From Rhodobacter sp. (lineage in GTDB: Bacteria > Pseudomonadota > Alphaproteobacteria > Rhodobacterales > Rhodobacteraceae): 41,273 nt of DNA. The position numbers were made by a program, and so were the translations under genes. Positions 15,494 through 23,675 of this stretch are shown here, in pieces (position 1 is the first letter of the stretch; every line of letters starts with the position of its first letter). The notes beneath the pieces were generated by a model. The model saw only the letters and a program-made list of their open reading frames with translations. It made no database searches and was not told the DNA's origin. The DNA is taken from contig JASJDP010000040.1 of the NCBI GenBank assembly GCA_030065095.1, forward strand, positions 1 through 41,273, in the 5' to 3' direction.

Positions 15494-16713
15494 TAGACAG
15501 TGTGCTCGTGATTGATGACGAGCCGTTGGTCAGGGAAGCGCTGGGGCAGACGCTGGAGCTTGCCGAGTTCAAGCCGCTTCTGGCGGGGTCGTTCATCGTT
15601 GCAAAGGACCATATTACGCCCGACTTCGCAGGCGTCATTCTGTCGGACATCCGGATGCCCGGGCGGGACGGGCTTTTCCTTCTCGAATATGCCCGGTCCG
15701 TCGATCCGGACCTTCCCGTCATCCTGCTGACCGGCGAGGGCGATATCCCGATGGCGGTGGGCGCCATCAACAAGGGCGCCTTCGATTTCCTCGAAAAGCC
15801 GTGCGACAACGACTTGATGGTGGAAACGGTGCGACGTGCATTGCGCGCCCGGGCATTGGTCCTGGAAAACCGCCAGCTCAAATCCGATCTTACGCGCGGC
15901 GATGCCGCAGCGCGGATGATCTTCGGCAGCTCCGACAAGGCCGAAGCCCTGCGCAACCGCGTCAGGCGTCTCGGCGGGATCGATGACGCCGTTCTGATCG
16001 ACGGCGCGCCGGGAACCGGCATCGCCAAGGTGGCAGAAGTCATTCATCTGCTGTCGCCGCGCGCATCCCAACCCTTTGCGCGGGTCGCGGGAACCGGGCT
16101 TTCCCCCGCCCGGCTTGGGGAGCAGCTGAGCAAGAATGCCGAGGGTACGCTTTTCATCGACGAGTTCGCCGCGATGCCGGGGGAAACCCAGTTCGCGCTC
16201 TTGGAACATCTTGACGGTGCTGCCGGTGCCCGGGTTCTGGCCGGAACCACGCTGGCCCGGGCGGATCAGGGCACCGAGGGCGGCGTCATTCCGGATCTGC
16301 ACTATCGGCTCGATGCGCTGCGGATCCGCGTTCCGGCGCTAAGGGAACGGACCGAGGATATCCCCGTCATATTCCGCCACTATGTGCGGCAGGTGGCAGA
16401 GCAATCCAACCTGGTGCCGCCAGAGATCACACCCGAGATCATCGCCGGCCTGCTGGCGCAGGATTGGCCGGGTAATTCGCGCGCGCTGATGAATGCGGCA
16501 ACGCGCTTCGTGCTGGGGGTCGAGGCACCGCTGGCCGGAGAGACCGTGGGTCTGGCAGAGAAGCTTGCGCAGGTGGAACGGACGCTGATAATCGACGCGC
16601 TCGCTCAGAACCGCGGCCACGCCAGCGCCACCGCCCAGCAGCTGCGGCTGCCGCGCAAGACGTTCTACGACAAGCTTGCAAAATACGGAATCAAGCCCGA
16701 GGACTATCGCTGA
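15490..16713 (+). CDS. dctD: DctD-like response regulator with degenerate AAA+ domain
   Basis: A 407-aa NtrC-family regulator. The start is ATG 15490, in ATGA overlap with the kinase. A longer upstream frame runs inside dctB in another frame and is not real. The receiver (VLVIDDEPLVREAL, D53 in VILSDIRMPGRDG, K in FLEKPC) is intact. The AAA+ core is not. Walker A at residues 172-179 reads GAPGTGIA with no lysine, and only 40 residues separate it from Walker B (GTLFIDE, 219-225), where active members have about 65, so the GAFTGA sigma54-contact loop is absent. The arginine-finger region (YRLDALRIRVPALRER) and Fis-type HTH (SATAQQLRLPRKTFYDKLAKYGI) remain. It probably regulates a sigma70-type promoter, as reported for Rhodobacter NtrC and HupR. 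Confidence 0.9.
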   Translation: MIDSVLVIDDEPLVREALGQTLELAEFKPLLAGSFIVAKDHITPDFAGVILSDIRMPGRDGLFLLEYARSVDPDLPVILLTGEGDIPMAVGAINKGAFDFLEKPCDNDLMVETVRRALRARALVLENRQLKSDLTRGDAAARMIFGSSDKAEALRNRVRRLGGIDDAVLIDGAPGTGIAKVAEVIHLLSPRASQPFARVAGTGLSPARLGEQLSKNAEGTLFIDEFAAMPGETQFALLEHLDGAAGARVLAGTTLARADQGTEGGVIPDLHYRLDALRIRVPALRERTEDIPVIFRHYVRQVAEQSNLVPPEITPEIIAGLLAQDWPGNSRALMNAATRFVLGVEAPLAGETVGLAEKLAQVERTLIIDALAQNRGHASATAQQLRLPRKTFYDKLAKYGIKPEDYR

Positions 16714-16718
16714 GCGAT

Positions 16719-16736
16719 TGTGCGGATTTCCGCACA
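16719..16736. promoter_or_regulatory. DctD-type palindrome upstream of dctP
   Basis: TGTGCGGA and TCCGCACA are perfect inverted arms around TT, 215 bp before the dctP start. This matches the kind of dyad bound by DctD-like proteins. A further CCGCACA half-site lies at about 16765. I find no GG-N10-GC sigma54 promoter between here and dctP, in agreement with the missing GAFTGA loop of the regulator. A TATAAC at 16840-16845 is a possible -10 box. Confidence 0.65.
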
Positions 16737-16950
16737 TAGGGCGCTAACAGGCTGTTCCGAAACCCGCACAGATTCCTTCGCCCGTCTGGCAACCGATTTT
16801 CAGCATCAAGTGTAACTATCTGCAAGATAAAGGCTTTTTTATAACCACCGATCATTGGCGAAATTTCTTTGCCCGGTTCCCGACGCAAGCTCACAACGGG
16901 TCCCGGAATGTTTTCCCCTGCGTCATGCAGGCCAACCGGAGGAGAGACAC

Positions 16951-17952
16951 ATGAAATTTCTGACCACGGCCGCCACGGCCCTCGCCCTGACCCTTGGTGC
17001 CGGCGCCGCACTGGCCGCCTGCGACGAGGGCGAAATGGTGATAAAGTTCAGCCACGTCACCAACACCGACAAGCACCCCAAGGGCATCGCCGCCAGCCTG
17101 CTGCAAGAGCGCGTCAACGAGGAAATGAACGGCACCGCCTGTATGGAGGTGTTCCCGAACTCGACACTCTATAACGACGACAAGGTGCTCGAGGCGATGT
17201 TGCAGGGCGACGTGCAGCTCGCCGCGCCGTCGCTGTCGAAATTCGAGAAATTCACCAAGCAATTCCGCCTCTTCGACCTGCCCTTCATGTTCAAGGACAT
17301 CGACGCCGTCGACGCGTTCCAGGCGTCTGACGCCGGGCAGGAACTGAAAGACAGCATGCAGCGTCGGGGCCTGCAGGGCCTGGCCTTCTGGCACAATGGC
17401 ATGAAGCAGATGTCGGCCAGCGTACCGCTGATCCTGCCCGCCGACGCCGACGGCCTGAAATTCCGCGTGCAGTCCTCTGACGTGCTGGTTGCGCAGATGG
17501 AGGCCATCGGCGGCTCGCCGCAGAAAATGGCTTTCTCCGAGGTCTACGGCGCCCTGCAGCAAGGCGTTGTCGACGGTCAGGAAAACACCTGGTCGAACAT
17601 CTATGGCCGCAAGTTCTTCGAGGTGCAGGATGGCGTGACCGAGACCAATCACGGCATCATCGACTATCTCGTCGTGACCTCGGTCGACTGGCTCGACGCG
17701 CTTGAGCCGGCGGTCCGCGACCAGTTTCTGCAGATCCTGGCCGAAGTGACCGAGACCCGCAATGCCGAGGCATTCGCGGTGAACGAAGCCGCCAAGCAAG
17801 CCATCGTCGATGCCGGCGGTTTGATCCGTGCCCTGGACGATGCGCAACGCCAGGCATGGGTCGACGCGATGCGGCCCGTCTGGGACCAGTTCGCCGGTGA
17901 CGTCGGCCAAGAGATGATCGACGCGGCGCAGACCTTCAACGCCGGAAGCTAG
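16951..17952 (+). CDS. dctP: TRAP transporter C4-dicarboxylate-binding protein
   Basis: A 333-aa periplasmic DctP-family protein. ATG 16951 follows GGAGGAGAG and begins a clear Sec signal (MKFLTTAATALALTLG, cleavage near ALA-A). The family core is well kept: FSHVTNTDKHPKG, VFPNSTLYNDDKVLEAML, LFDLPFMFKD, GMKQMSASVPL, and the signature KFRVQSSDVLVAQMEAIGG, where R172 is the conserved carboxylate-binding arginine, followed by GVVDGQENTWSNIY. It captures dicarboxylates (malate, fumarate, succinate) for the DctQM permease just downstream. The adjacent DctB/DctD-like pair is the likely inducer system. Confidence 0.95.
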   Translation: MKFLTTAATALALTLGAGAALAACDEGEMVIKFSHVTNTDKHPKGIAASLLQERVNEEMNGTACMEVFPNSTLYNDDKVLEAMLQGDVQLAAPSLSKFEKFTKQFRLFDLPFMFKDIDAVDAFQASDAGQELKDSMQRRGLQGLAFWHNGMKQMSASVPLILPADADGLKFRVQSSDVLVAQMEAIGGSPQKMAFSEVYGALQQGVVDGQENTWSNIYGRKFFEVQDGVTETNHGIIDYLVVTSVDWLDALEPAVRDQFLQILAEVTETRNAEAFAVNEAAKQAIVDAGGLIRALDDAQRQAWVDAMRPVWDQFAGDVGQEMIDAAQTFNAGS

Positions 17953-17965
17953 GCCAAAACGGATG

Positions 17966-17992
17966 CGGGCCGCTCATTCCTTGGGCGGCCCG
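17966..17992 (+). terminator. dctP-dctQ intercistronic hairpin
   Basis: CGGGCCGC and GCGGCCCG form a perfect 8-bp GC stem with an 11-base loop 14 bases after the dctP stop. No T-tract follows. Such stems after binding-protein genes usually protect the upstream mRNA or partly attenuate transcription, giving more binding protein than permease. Confidence 0.55.
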
Positions 17993-18018
17993 TTCGGCAC
18001 GGGGGCAGGGAGGGGAAG

Positions 18019-18690
18019 ATGCATCCGAAACCCGGACAGAATATCATCGACCATATCGAAGAGACGCTGATGGCCATTCTTCTGGGGCTGATGACACTCG
18101 TCACCTTCGCGAATGTAGTGGCCCGTTATGGATTCAACTCGAACATCCTCTGGGCGTTGGAACTGACCGTGTTCATGTTTGCCTGGCTCGTGCTGCTGGG
18201 CGCGTCCTATGCCGTGAAGAAGTCTGCGCATCTCGGCGTCGATCTGCTGGTCGAGCTATCCGCGCCGCCGGTTCGCCGGATTCTCGGGCTGATCTCGGTC
18301 ACCGCCTGCGTGGTCTTTTCCTTCCTGCTTCTCAAAGGCGCCTGGGATTACTGGGCCAATTTCGCCAACCTGCCCGCAACCGAAGGCCGTTGGTTCCCGC
18401 TCGGGTTCGAAGAAAAGTATCGCGACAAGGGCTGGTACGAGGTCAACGACATCCCGATGCCCGAAATCCTGCGCTGGATGGAAGGTGTATTCAACGAGGG
18501 AGAGGAGTACGAAAAGATCCCACGGCTGCTGCCCTATGTCGTTCTGCCGCTCGCCATGGCGCTGTTGCTGTTCCGCTTCCTGCAAGCTGCTTGGGCGCTA
18601 TGGACCGGATCGATGGATCGCATCGTGGCCAGCCACGAGGTCGATGACGAAATCGCCGAAGTGCGCGAACAAGCCGGGGAGTCGAACTGA
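18019..18690 (+). CDS. dctQ: TRAP transporter small permease
   Basis: A 223-aa inner-membrane protein of the DctQ family. Hydrophobic segments: MAILLGLMTLVTFANVVARY, FMFAWLVLLGASYAV, ILGLISVTACVVFSFLLL and LLPYVVLPLAMALLLFRFL. The signature NVxxRYxF...W..E with the A-xxL-G-ASY..K...H motif is present (VARYGFNSNILWALELTVF; KSAHLGVDLLVEL). A 50-residue polar stretch between TM3 and TM4 (GRWFPLGFEEKYRDKGWYEV) is longer than in basic DctQ proteins and is typical of a marine alphaproteobacterial subgroup. It couples with dctM, whose ATG overlaps its stop by one base. Confidence 0.93.
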   Translation: MHPKPGQNIIDHIEETLMAILLGLMTLVTFANVVARYGFNSNILWALELTVFMFAWLVLLGASYAVKKSAHLGVDLLVELSAPPVRRILGLISVTACVVFSFLLLKGAWDYWANFANLPATEGRWFPLGFEEKYRDKGWYEVNDIPMPEILRWMEGVFNEGEEYEKIPRLLPYVVLPLAMALLLFRFLQAAWALWTGSMDRIVASHEVDDEIAEVREQAGESN

Positions 18691-20108
18691 TGGACGTCGT
18701 TCTGCTCTTTGCAATGGTCATCGCCTTACTGATGCTGGGAGTGCCGATCGCCGTATCGCTTGGCCTGAGTTCGGTTTTGTTCCTGTTGTGGTTCTCCGAC
18801 AGCTCGCTGGCATCGGTCGCGCAGACGCTCTTCGCGGCCTTTGAAGGCCATTTCACCCTGCTGGCGATCCCCTTCTTCATACTTGCCTCGTCCTTCATGA
18901 CAACCGGTGGGGTGGCGCGGCGGATCATCCGATTCTCCATCGCCTGTGTGGGGCACTTCCCGGGCGGTCTTGCAATTGCGGGCGTATTTGCCTGCATGCT
19001 CTTCGCCGCGCTGTCAGGCTCCTCGCCCGCCACCGTGGTCGCCATCGGCTCGATCGTCATCGCCGGCATGCGCCAGGTCGGATATTCCAGGGATTTCGCC
19101 GCGGGCGTCATCTGCAATGCCGGCACGTTGGGCATTCTGATCCCGCCGTCCATCGTCATGGTCGTCTATGCCGCAGCGGTCGAGGTCTCGGTGGGCCGGA
19201 TGTTCCTTGCCGGAGTCATCCCCGGGCTACTGGCCGGTCTGATGCTGATGGTGGCGATCTACATCATGGCCAAGGTCAAGAACCTTCCGAAAGGCGAGTG
19301 GCAGGGTTGGAGCGAGGTGTTCCAGTCGGGTCGAGAGGCCGGATGGGGCCTTTTCCTGATCGTGATCATCCTGGGCGGCATTTATGGCGGCATCTTCACA
19401 CCGACCGAGGCCGCCGCCGTGGCCGCCGTCTACGCCTTCTTGATCGCGACGTTCGTCTATCGCGACATGGGGCCCCTGGCCACGCCCAATGCCCGCAGTC
19501 TCTCTGCGGCTTCCGTCCTCGACACCGGCGACGGCGAAGTGCGGACCAGCCTTGTGCAAAAGCCCTGGGCGCTGATCACCGCATTTGTTCATCCCGACAC
19601 AAAGCACACTCTGTTCGAGGCCGGAAAGCTGACCGTCACGCTTCTCTTCGTCATCGCCAACGCGTTGATCCTCAAGCATGTCCTGACCGACGAACAGGTT
19701 CCCCAACAGATCGCCTCGGCGATGCTCAGCGCCGGGTTTGGACCGGTCATGTTCCTAATCATCGTCAACGTGATCCTGTTGATCGGCGGCCAGTTCATGG
19801 AACCGTCTGGTCTTCTGGTCATCGTCGCGCCATTGGTTTTCCCGATCGCCATCGAGCTTGGCATCGACCCGATCCATCTGGGCATTATCATGGTGGTGAA
19901 CATGGAAATCGGGATGATCACACCGCCCGTCGGCCTGAACCTGTTCGTCACTTCAGGCGTCGCGGGTATGCCGATGATGCGGGTTGTGAAGGCCGCGCTG
20001 CCATTTCTGGCCGTACTCTTCGTGTTCCTGATCATGGTGACCTACGTGCCGTGGCTTTCCACATTCCTGCCGAATACCTTGATGGGGCCGGAGATCATTA
20101 CGAACTGA
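18690..20108 (+). CDS. dctM: TRAP transporter large permease
   Basis: A 472-aa DctM-family protein with about a dozen membrane helices, the sodium-coupled transport channel of the TRAP complex. Typical motifs appear in order: ALLMLGVPIAVSLGLSS, HFTLLAIPFFILASSFM, LSGSSPATVVAIGSI, CNAGTLGILIPPSIVMVVY, GGIYGGIFTPTEAAAVAAVY, and GMITPPVGLNLFVTSGVA near the end. A polar 50-residue loop around residues 270-310 is slightly extended. It is the last gene of the dct locus. No clear terminator follows before a recombinase remnant. Confidence 0.95.
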   Translation: MDVVLLFAMVIALLMLGVPIAVSLGLSSVLFLLWFSDSSLASVAQTLFAAFEGHFTLLAIPFFILASSFMTTGGVARRIIRFSIACVGHFPGGLAIAGVFACMLFAALSGSSPATVVAIGSIVIAGMRQVGYSRDFAAGVICNAGTLGILIPPSIVMVVYAAAVEVSVGRMFLAGVIPGLLAGLMLMVAIYIMAKVKNLPKGEWQGWSEVFQSGREAGWGLFLIVIILGGIYGGIFTPTEAAAVAAVYAFLIATFVYRDMGPLATPNARSLSAASVLDTGDGEVRTSLVQKPWALITAFVHPDTKHTLFEAGKLTVTLLFVIANALILKHVLTDEQVPQQIASAMLSAGFGPVMFLIIVNVILLIGGQFMEPSGLLVIVAPLVFPIAIELGIDPIHLGIIMVVNMEIGMITPPVGLNLFVTSGVAGMPMMRVVKAALPFLAVLFVFLIMVTYVPWLSTFLPNTLMGPEIITN

Positions 20109-20189
20109 TACCGCGCTTCGCTGCCTGGCTCGGACCGGCCAGCCGCGGCACAGCTTCGACGAATTGCACGAACGCACCTCCCAGTTCAT

Positions 20190-20448
20190 CGCCGATGACC
20201 TTGGATTTCGGTTCGAAAACTCGCGCCGAAACCCAAGGGCATCGATGCGCGTTTTCGAACCGCGATGGAATTTCTGGCAAACCCTTGGAAACTTTGGCCC
20301 TCTGAGCGCGGCGGGGATCGTCAAACGGTGCTGAAGCTCGTTTTTTTTGCCGCCCCGGTACCGTATGTCCGGAATCGTGGATTTCGAACCGCAAAAACTA
20401 CCCTAACCTTAAAGGTCTTAGCCGATCTTCGCGACGAGGTAAGTGAGA
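20190..20448 (+). pseudogene. remnant of a large serine recombinase C-terminus
   Basis: The plus frame ending in the tRNA gene reads ...RFRTAMEFLANPWKLW, then RGGDRQTVLKLVFF, VRNRGFRTAKTTLTLKVLADL. This is the typical tail of large serine recombinases (resolvase/invertase family) in Rhodobacteraceae, where NPWxLW, R+TVLKLxF and NEGxRTxxxxLPFKVL recur. Upstream the frame is cut by a TGA near 20195 and no N-terminal catalytic or recombinase domain is present in 20109-20190. The reading frame then runs antisense through tRNA-Ser. So this is a leftover of an excised or decayed integrase gene that had used the tRNA as attachment site. The function is lost. Confidence 0.6.
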
Positions 20449-20538
20449 TGGCGGAGACGAAGGGATTCGAACCCTCGAGACGGTTTCCCGCCTACTCCCT
20501 TAGCAGGGGAGCGCCTTCGACCACTCGGCCACGTCTCC
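20449..20538 (-). tRNA. tRNA-Ser (GCT anticodon)
   Basis: On the minus strand, a 90-nt class II tRNA starts GGAGACGTGGCCGAGTGG and ends in the encoded CCA. The acceptor stem GGAGACG pairs with CGTCTCC, the anticodon loop reads CTGCTAA with GCT at 20502-20504, a long variable arm follows, and the T loop reads GGTTCGAATCC. It decodes AGC and AGU. It abuts a recombinase remnant at its 3-prime end. Confidence 0.97.
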
Positions 20539-21499
20539 ACCGACCGGTATAGAGGCTCAAAGCCCCGGAGAACAAGCGGTTTTTCGGCCTTTTCCTACTC
20601 TGGCACTGCAAGCACCGGATTCCCCCAATTGTGCATATCGGTGCAGGTCGGTGCACCAATTTGGGCACATTTTGGTCACATCAGGTTTTCACTTTGTTCT
20701 ATCGCGCGGGTTGCGGGATCGAAGATGTTTTCTGTCTCCGATCTGGGCGTCGGGCCTTGGCCGACCACCTCCGGGAGAAAAACGGCCCCCACCGCCTACG
20801 ACTGGCTAGGACTCTGCGTTCGATCCTATGGAAAATTGAATGGCTGATGAATGCCGTTTGTGTGAATGGCAAAGCACGCGGAGAAAGCTGTCGCTCCATC
20901 AGCGCATCCGTGATTCCGGTTCCGGCCCTCATGAGACATTCGCTTGCGCGAGCCGAATGCCCGCATTGAGAGGCAAAGCTGACCGATGCATCGACCGTTT
21001 CCATGAACCCACCGAAAAGACAGCCCAAGCGATCTGACCCCAGGGCGTGCCCTTCGCTCTCAACAAGCGGTCATCCATCCGTTCCGCAGCATGATCCGAA
21101 AGCGGCGCGACATCATGCGGGACGATCCAGCCATTCCTTGGCGTAGAACCAAGGTCTGCATTTGCGCACAGTGACAGCTTATTCGTGGTTTATGAGTGGC
21201 GGGATGTACCTCTGATACGGTCTTAGCATTGGTTATAATGCCGACGTGTGTCCAACATTCCGGCGGACGACAATACTGATATTGCATCAACTTCACAGCT
21301 AGTGTTGCTGCCTAAGGATTTGGTCATGGTTGAGGGTTCGGAAGCGAAAAGGCCAGTGCCAAATTTCGGTTGGCCCCAATTGTACGGAGTACATGTCTGT
21401 GAGGTGAGCGTCGTTGCAATTGTTCCCGCAATTAGGTGGGTGTGGCCCGACGCTGGTGTAGCGGCCTCCAGGTGCGGGCACAGCTTGCAGTTTGATTTA
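20539..21499. other. 960-bp region without a recognisable gene
   Basis: Short frames on both strands lack ribosome sites and family resemblance. A plus-strand frame at 21248-21511 (87 codons) and a minus-strand fragment near 21060-21296 look like pieces of old genes. Base composition falls after 21180, where accessory DNA begins. I see no tRNA, integrase or array here. Confidence 0.4.
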
Positions 21500-23446
21500 C
21501 TAGTTGAATGAGCTACGACGCCGAGCTAACGGCGATGGATTGAGAAGATCTTCCGGCGGTGTTGTAATTGGGTCTAGGAACATCTGGTGCAACCGGCACC
21601 AAAGCGGATAACTGTAGAATCCACCATGTCCCTCGATTGCACTGCTGGGACTTCGCATATTCCAGAATGGAGATGTCGGCGGTGACACCGATCGCAGATT
21701 CTCATACCCGTTATGCGACTCCTTCTTTAGCCCATACCGTATATTGACCTGGGCATGGTTCCAGTAGTCATCTCCGGAGATTTCGTCGCGTAAAACATCG
21801 AGCCTTTTTAGAGAAATCTGCTCGTTCCATTCCCAGTTTATGTCAAATACCCGTTTATTTCGTTGGAAACGCTTCCGGTAGAGTTCACCGTTCGCCGGTG
21901 CGCACCACGACAAGGCCGGCACGCCTGCATGAACGTACCTTGTACCTTCTCTGCCCTTTTCTGTGCCGGGTCGGCACTCTTCCCCGTTTTTGCATACGCC
22001 GGATCGTATTACGAACTCGTGAGACACGCCAAGTGCCGGCCCTACAACGGAAGTCCCTGTACTATATTCGGGCTGATAGTGACCAATCGCAATCTGATGT
22101 TCCAGGCCCGGTCCATTTGACAGATAGCCCCATACACGAAAAGCAATTGCGGTAACCCTGTCAAAAAGGTTCTTGTTCCCCTGTTCGTCGTAATTGATGA
22201 ACCCGTCGGTTGAGGTCATCGACAGAAAAACGGGAAGCTGCGTTCCTTCATAGAGGTTTCGCCAAGCTTTCACTCCATCTTGGACGTCAGGATCAAGACA
22301 AGGATCGTCCTCAGGTACGTGTTTTGGACTGCATTGGCGCAGATAATTCTCAGGCACACGTGCGACATCGCGTTCGGTCTGTTGAATCTGCGTCCACTTC
22401 GCGGCCTCAGTTGCAGGGTTTATCAGAACAACGAGGTCTCCGATCTCTGAGTCAATCTTAATGTTCTTGCAGTTTCGCGGATTTTCGTCGACGAATAATT
22501 CGGCGCACTTCTCTCTGATCTGTTTGGCATATAGTGGTCCTAAGAAGCTCGCCAGGATATTCCCACCGAGTGAATGGCCAACGATTAGCATCTTATCATT
22601 CAGCCGAGTTGACCGATTGGTGGTTTCCCGGAACATAGCCTGTTCCACGCCCCGTAGGGCCTGCTCAATTGGCGAGTTTTCGCCTTGCCCAAGCCTGTCG
22701 CTCCTTGATTTTCGCGACAGGAAACTGGGGGAAACAAGGCCGGTATATGCACCAGAAAGTGCCGTCATCATTGAGTTGCCAGCGTGATCTTTGTCCGTCC
22801 ACGCGGGTTCCCTAATGGATCTACCACGCCAACCAATATAGATGCCGGTCAGAGCGGCGTCACAGTAACGCCGTTCGACAACACAACGGGTGTTGAGGAA
22901 GGAACGGGAATAGGCCAGCAACCTTCGGAAGTTCTGCACATTCAAATCGCCAATCGCCGCGCTACGCCGCCAGCCGTGCACGAAGATCACAACGACGTTT
23001 TCTCGTTTCTTCTGGGATTGGCGCCTGAGGTGGTGCTGCAGATCGATCAACTGCATCGGCTTAGCCAATCCGAGGTGCGTGTCAGACAGCTCTAAAAAAG
23101 AAAGGAAGTACGCATTGTGGTTCCTTAATTCTTCCACATCGTCGTCTCGGGCAGCCTCATCTACCGCAACCCACATCTCGGCATTTGGGACAGTGTGAGC
23201 CTGAAGGTAGCATTTTGCCCAGTCGTCGTCGGCAGTCTCTAGATTGTCCTCGATGGCATCTGCGACGCACGGCATCCCAGCGGCTCCGATTCGATGCCGA
23301 TGTACTGGGTCGTTGGATGTACCAAAAAACAGGAAAAGGCCCCATGACGCCGGAAAAAATATAAGGAGCACTACGACGAACAATACAACGCTCACGACAA
23401 TCCGCCAGGTTCTCAGCCTATGCGGGTTGGCAGGTTTTGTATTCAT
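21500..23446 (-). CDS. membrane-anchored alpha/beta-hydrolase-like protein
   Basis: A 648-aa protein from ATG 23446 (MNTKPANPHRLRTW). The frame extends 20 codons further without better support. A single N-terminal anchor spans residues about 14-40 (RIVVSVVLFVVVLLIFFPAS). The soluble part shows a serine-hydrolase pattern: VVVIFVHGWRR as the strand and oxyanion region, and the nucleophile elbow GHSLGG near residue 290 (LIVGHSLGGNILASFLGPLY). A candidate Asp and His lie in the second half (STDGFINYDE; later histidines). The C-terminal 250 residues are unfamiliar. Similar proteins with unknown substrates occur in accessory DNA. Lower GC than the dct region suggests transfer. Confidence 0.75.
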   Translation of the reverse strand: MNTKPANPHRLRTWRIVVSVVLFVVVLLIFFPASWGLFLFFGTSNDPVHRHRIGAAGMPCVADAIEDNLETADDDWAKCYLQAHTVPNAEMWVAVDEAARDDDVEELRNHNAYFLSFLELSDTHLGLAKPMQLIDLQHHLRRQSQKKRENVVVIFVHGWRRSAAIGDLNVQNFRRLLAYSRSFLNTRCVVERRYCDAALTGIYIGWRGRSIREPAWTDKDHAGNSMMTALSGAYTGLVSPSFLSRKSRSDRLGQGENSPIEQALRGVEQAMFRETTNRSTRLNDKMLIVGHSLGGNILASFLGPLYAKQIREKCAELFVDENPRNCKNIKIDSEIGDLVVLINPATEAAKWTQIQQTERDVARVPENYLRQCSPKHVPEDDPCLDPDVQDGVKAWRNLYEGTQLPVFLSMTSTDGFINYDEQGNKNLFDRVTAIAFRVWGYLSNGPGLEHQIAIGHYQPEYSTGTSVVGPALGVSHEFVIRSGVCKNGEECRPGTEKGREGTRYVHAGVPALSWCAPANGELYRKRFQRNKRVFDINWEWNEQISLKRLDVLRDEISGDDYWNHAQVNIRYGLKKESHNGYENLRSVSPPTSPFWNMRSPSSAIEGHGGFYSYPLWCRLHQMFLDPITTPPEDLLNPSPLARRRSSFN

Positions 23447-23675
23447 TCCAGAAACCGAGCTTTTGCATGAAAGCTTGTGGAATTCGAACCGTAAGCTTGA
23501 AGCCAATCCCAGTCTAGAGATTTGGGTGCGAAATGTGGCCGTAGAGGCTGCGTCGAATGGATTGCTGGGGGATCAGTAGGGCGCCGACGGAGCCAACACT
23601 TCCGACGGTTACGTCCGTTTTGCAGGTATCGCGTCCGTATGAAATGCATGCCGTATATGGCAGATTGGGCTTCTG
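23447..23675. other. spacer between hydrolase gene and IS element
   Basis: About 230 bp that must carry the promoter of the hydrolase gene on the minus strand. I see no clear -35/-10 pair or terminator. Confidence 0.3.

Noticed and set aside
16740-16950. Sigma54 promoter candidates such as TGGCAACCGATTTTCAGC and TTGGCGAAATTTCTTTGC
   Set aside because: The GG to GC spacing is 13 and 12 bases instead of 10, so they do not fit the -24/-12 rule.
20443-20552. Protein frame continuing through the tRNA with GFEPSRRFPAYS
   Set aside because: This is the common artefact of translating antisense tRNA-Ser. Only the part before 20449 resembles a recombinase.
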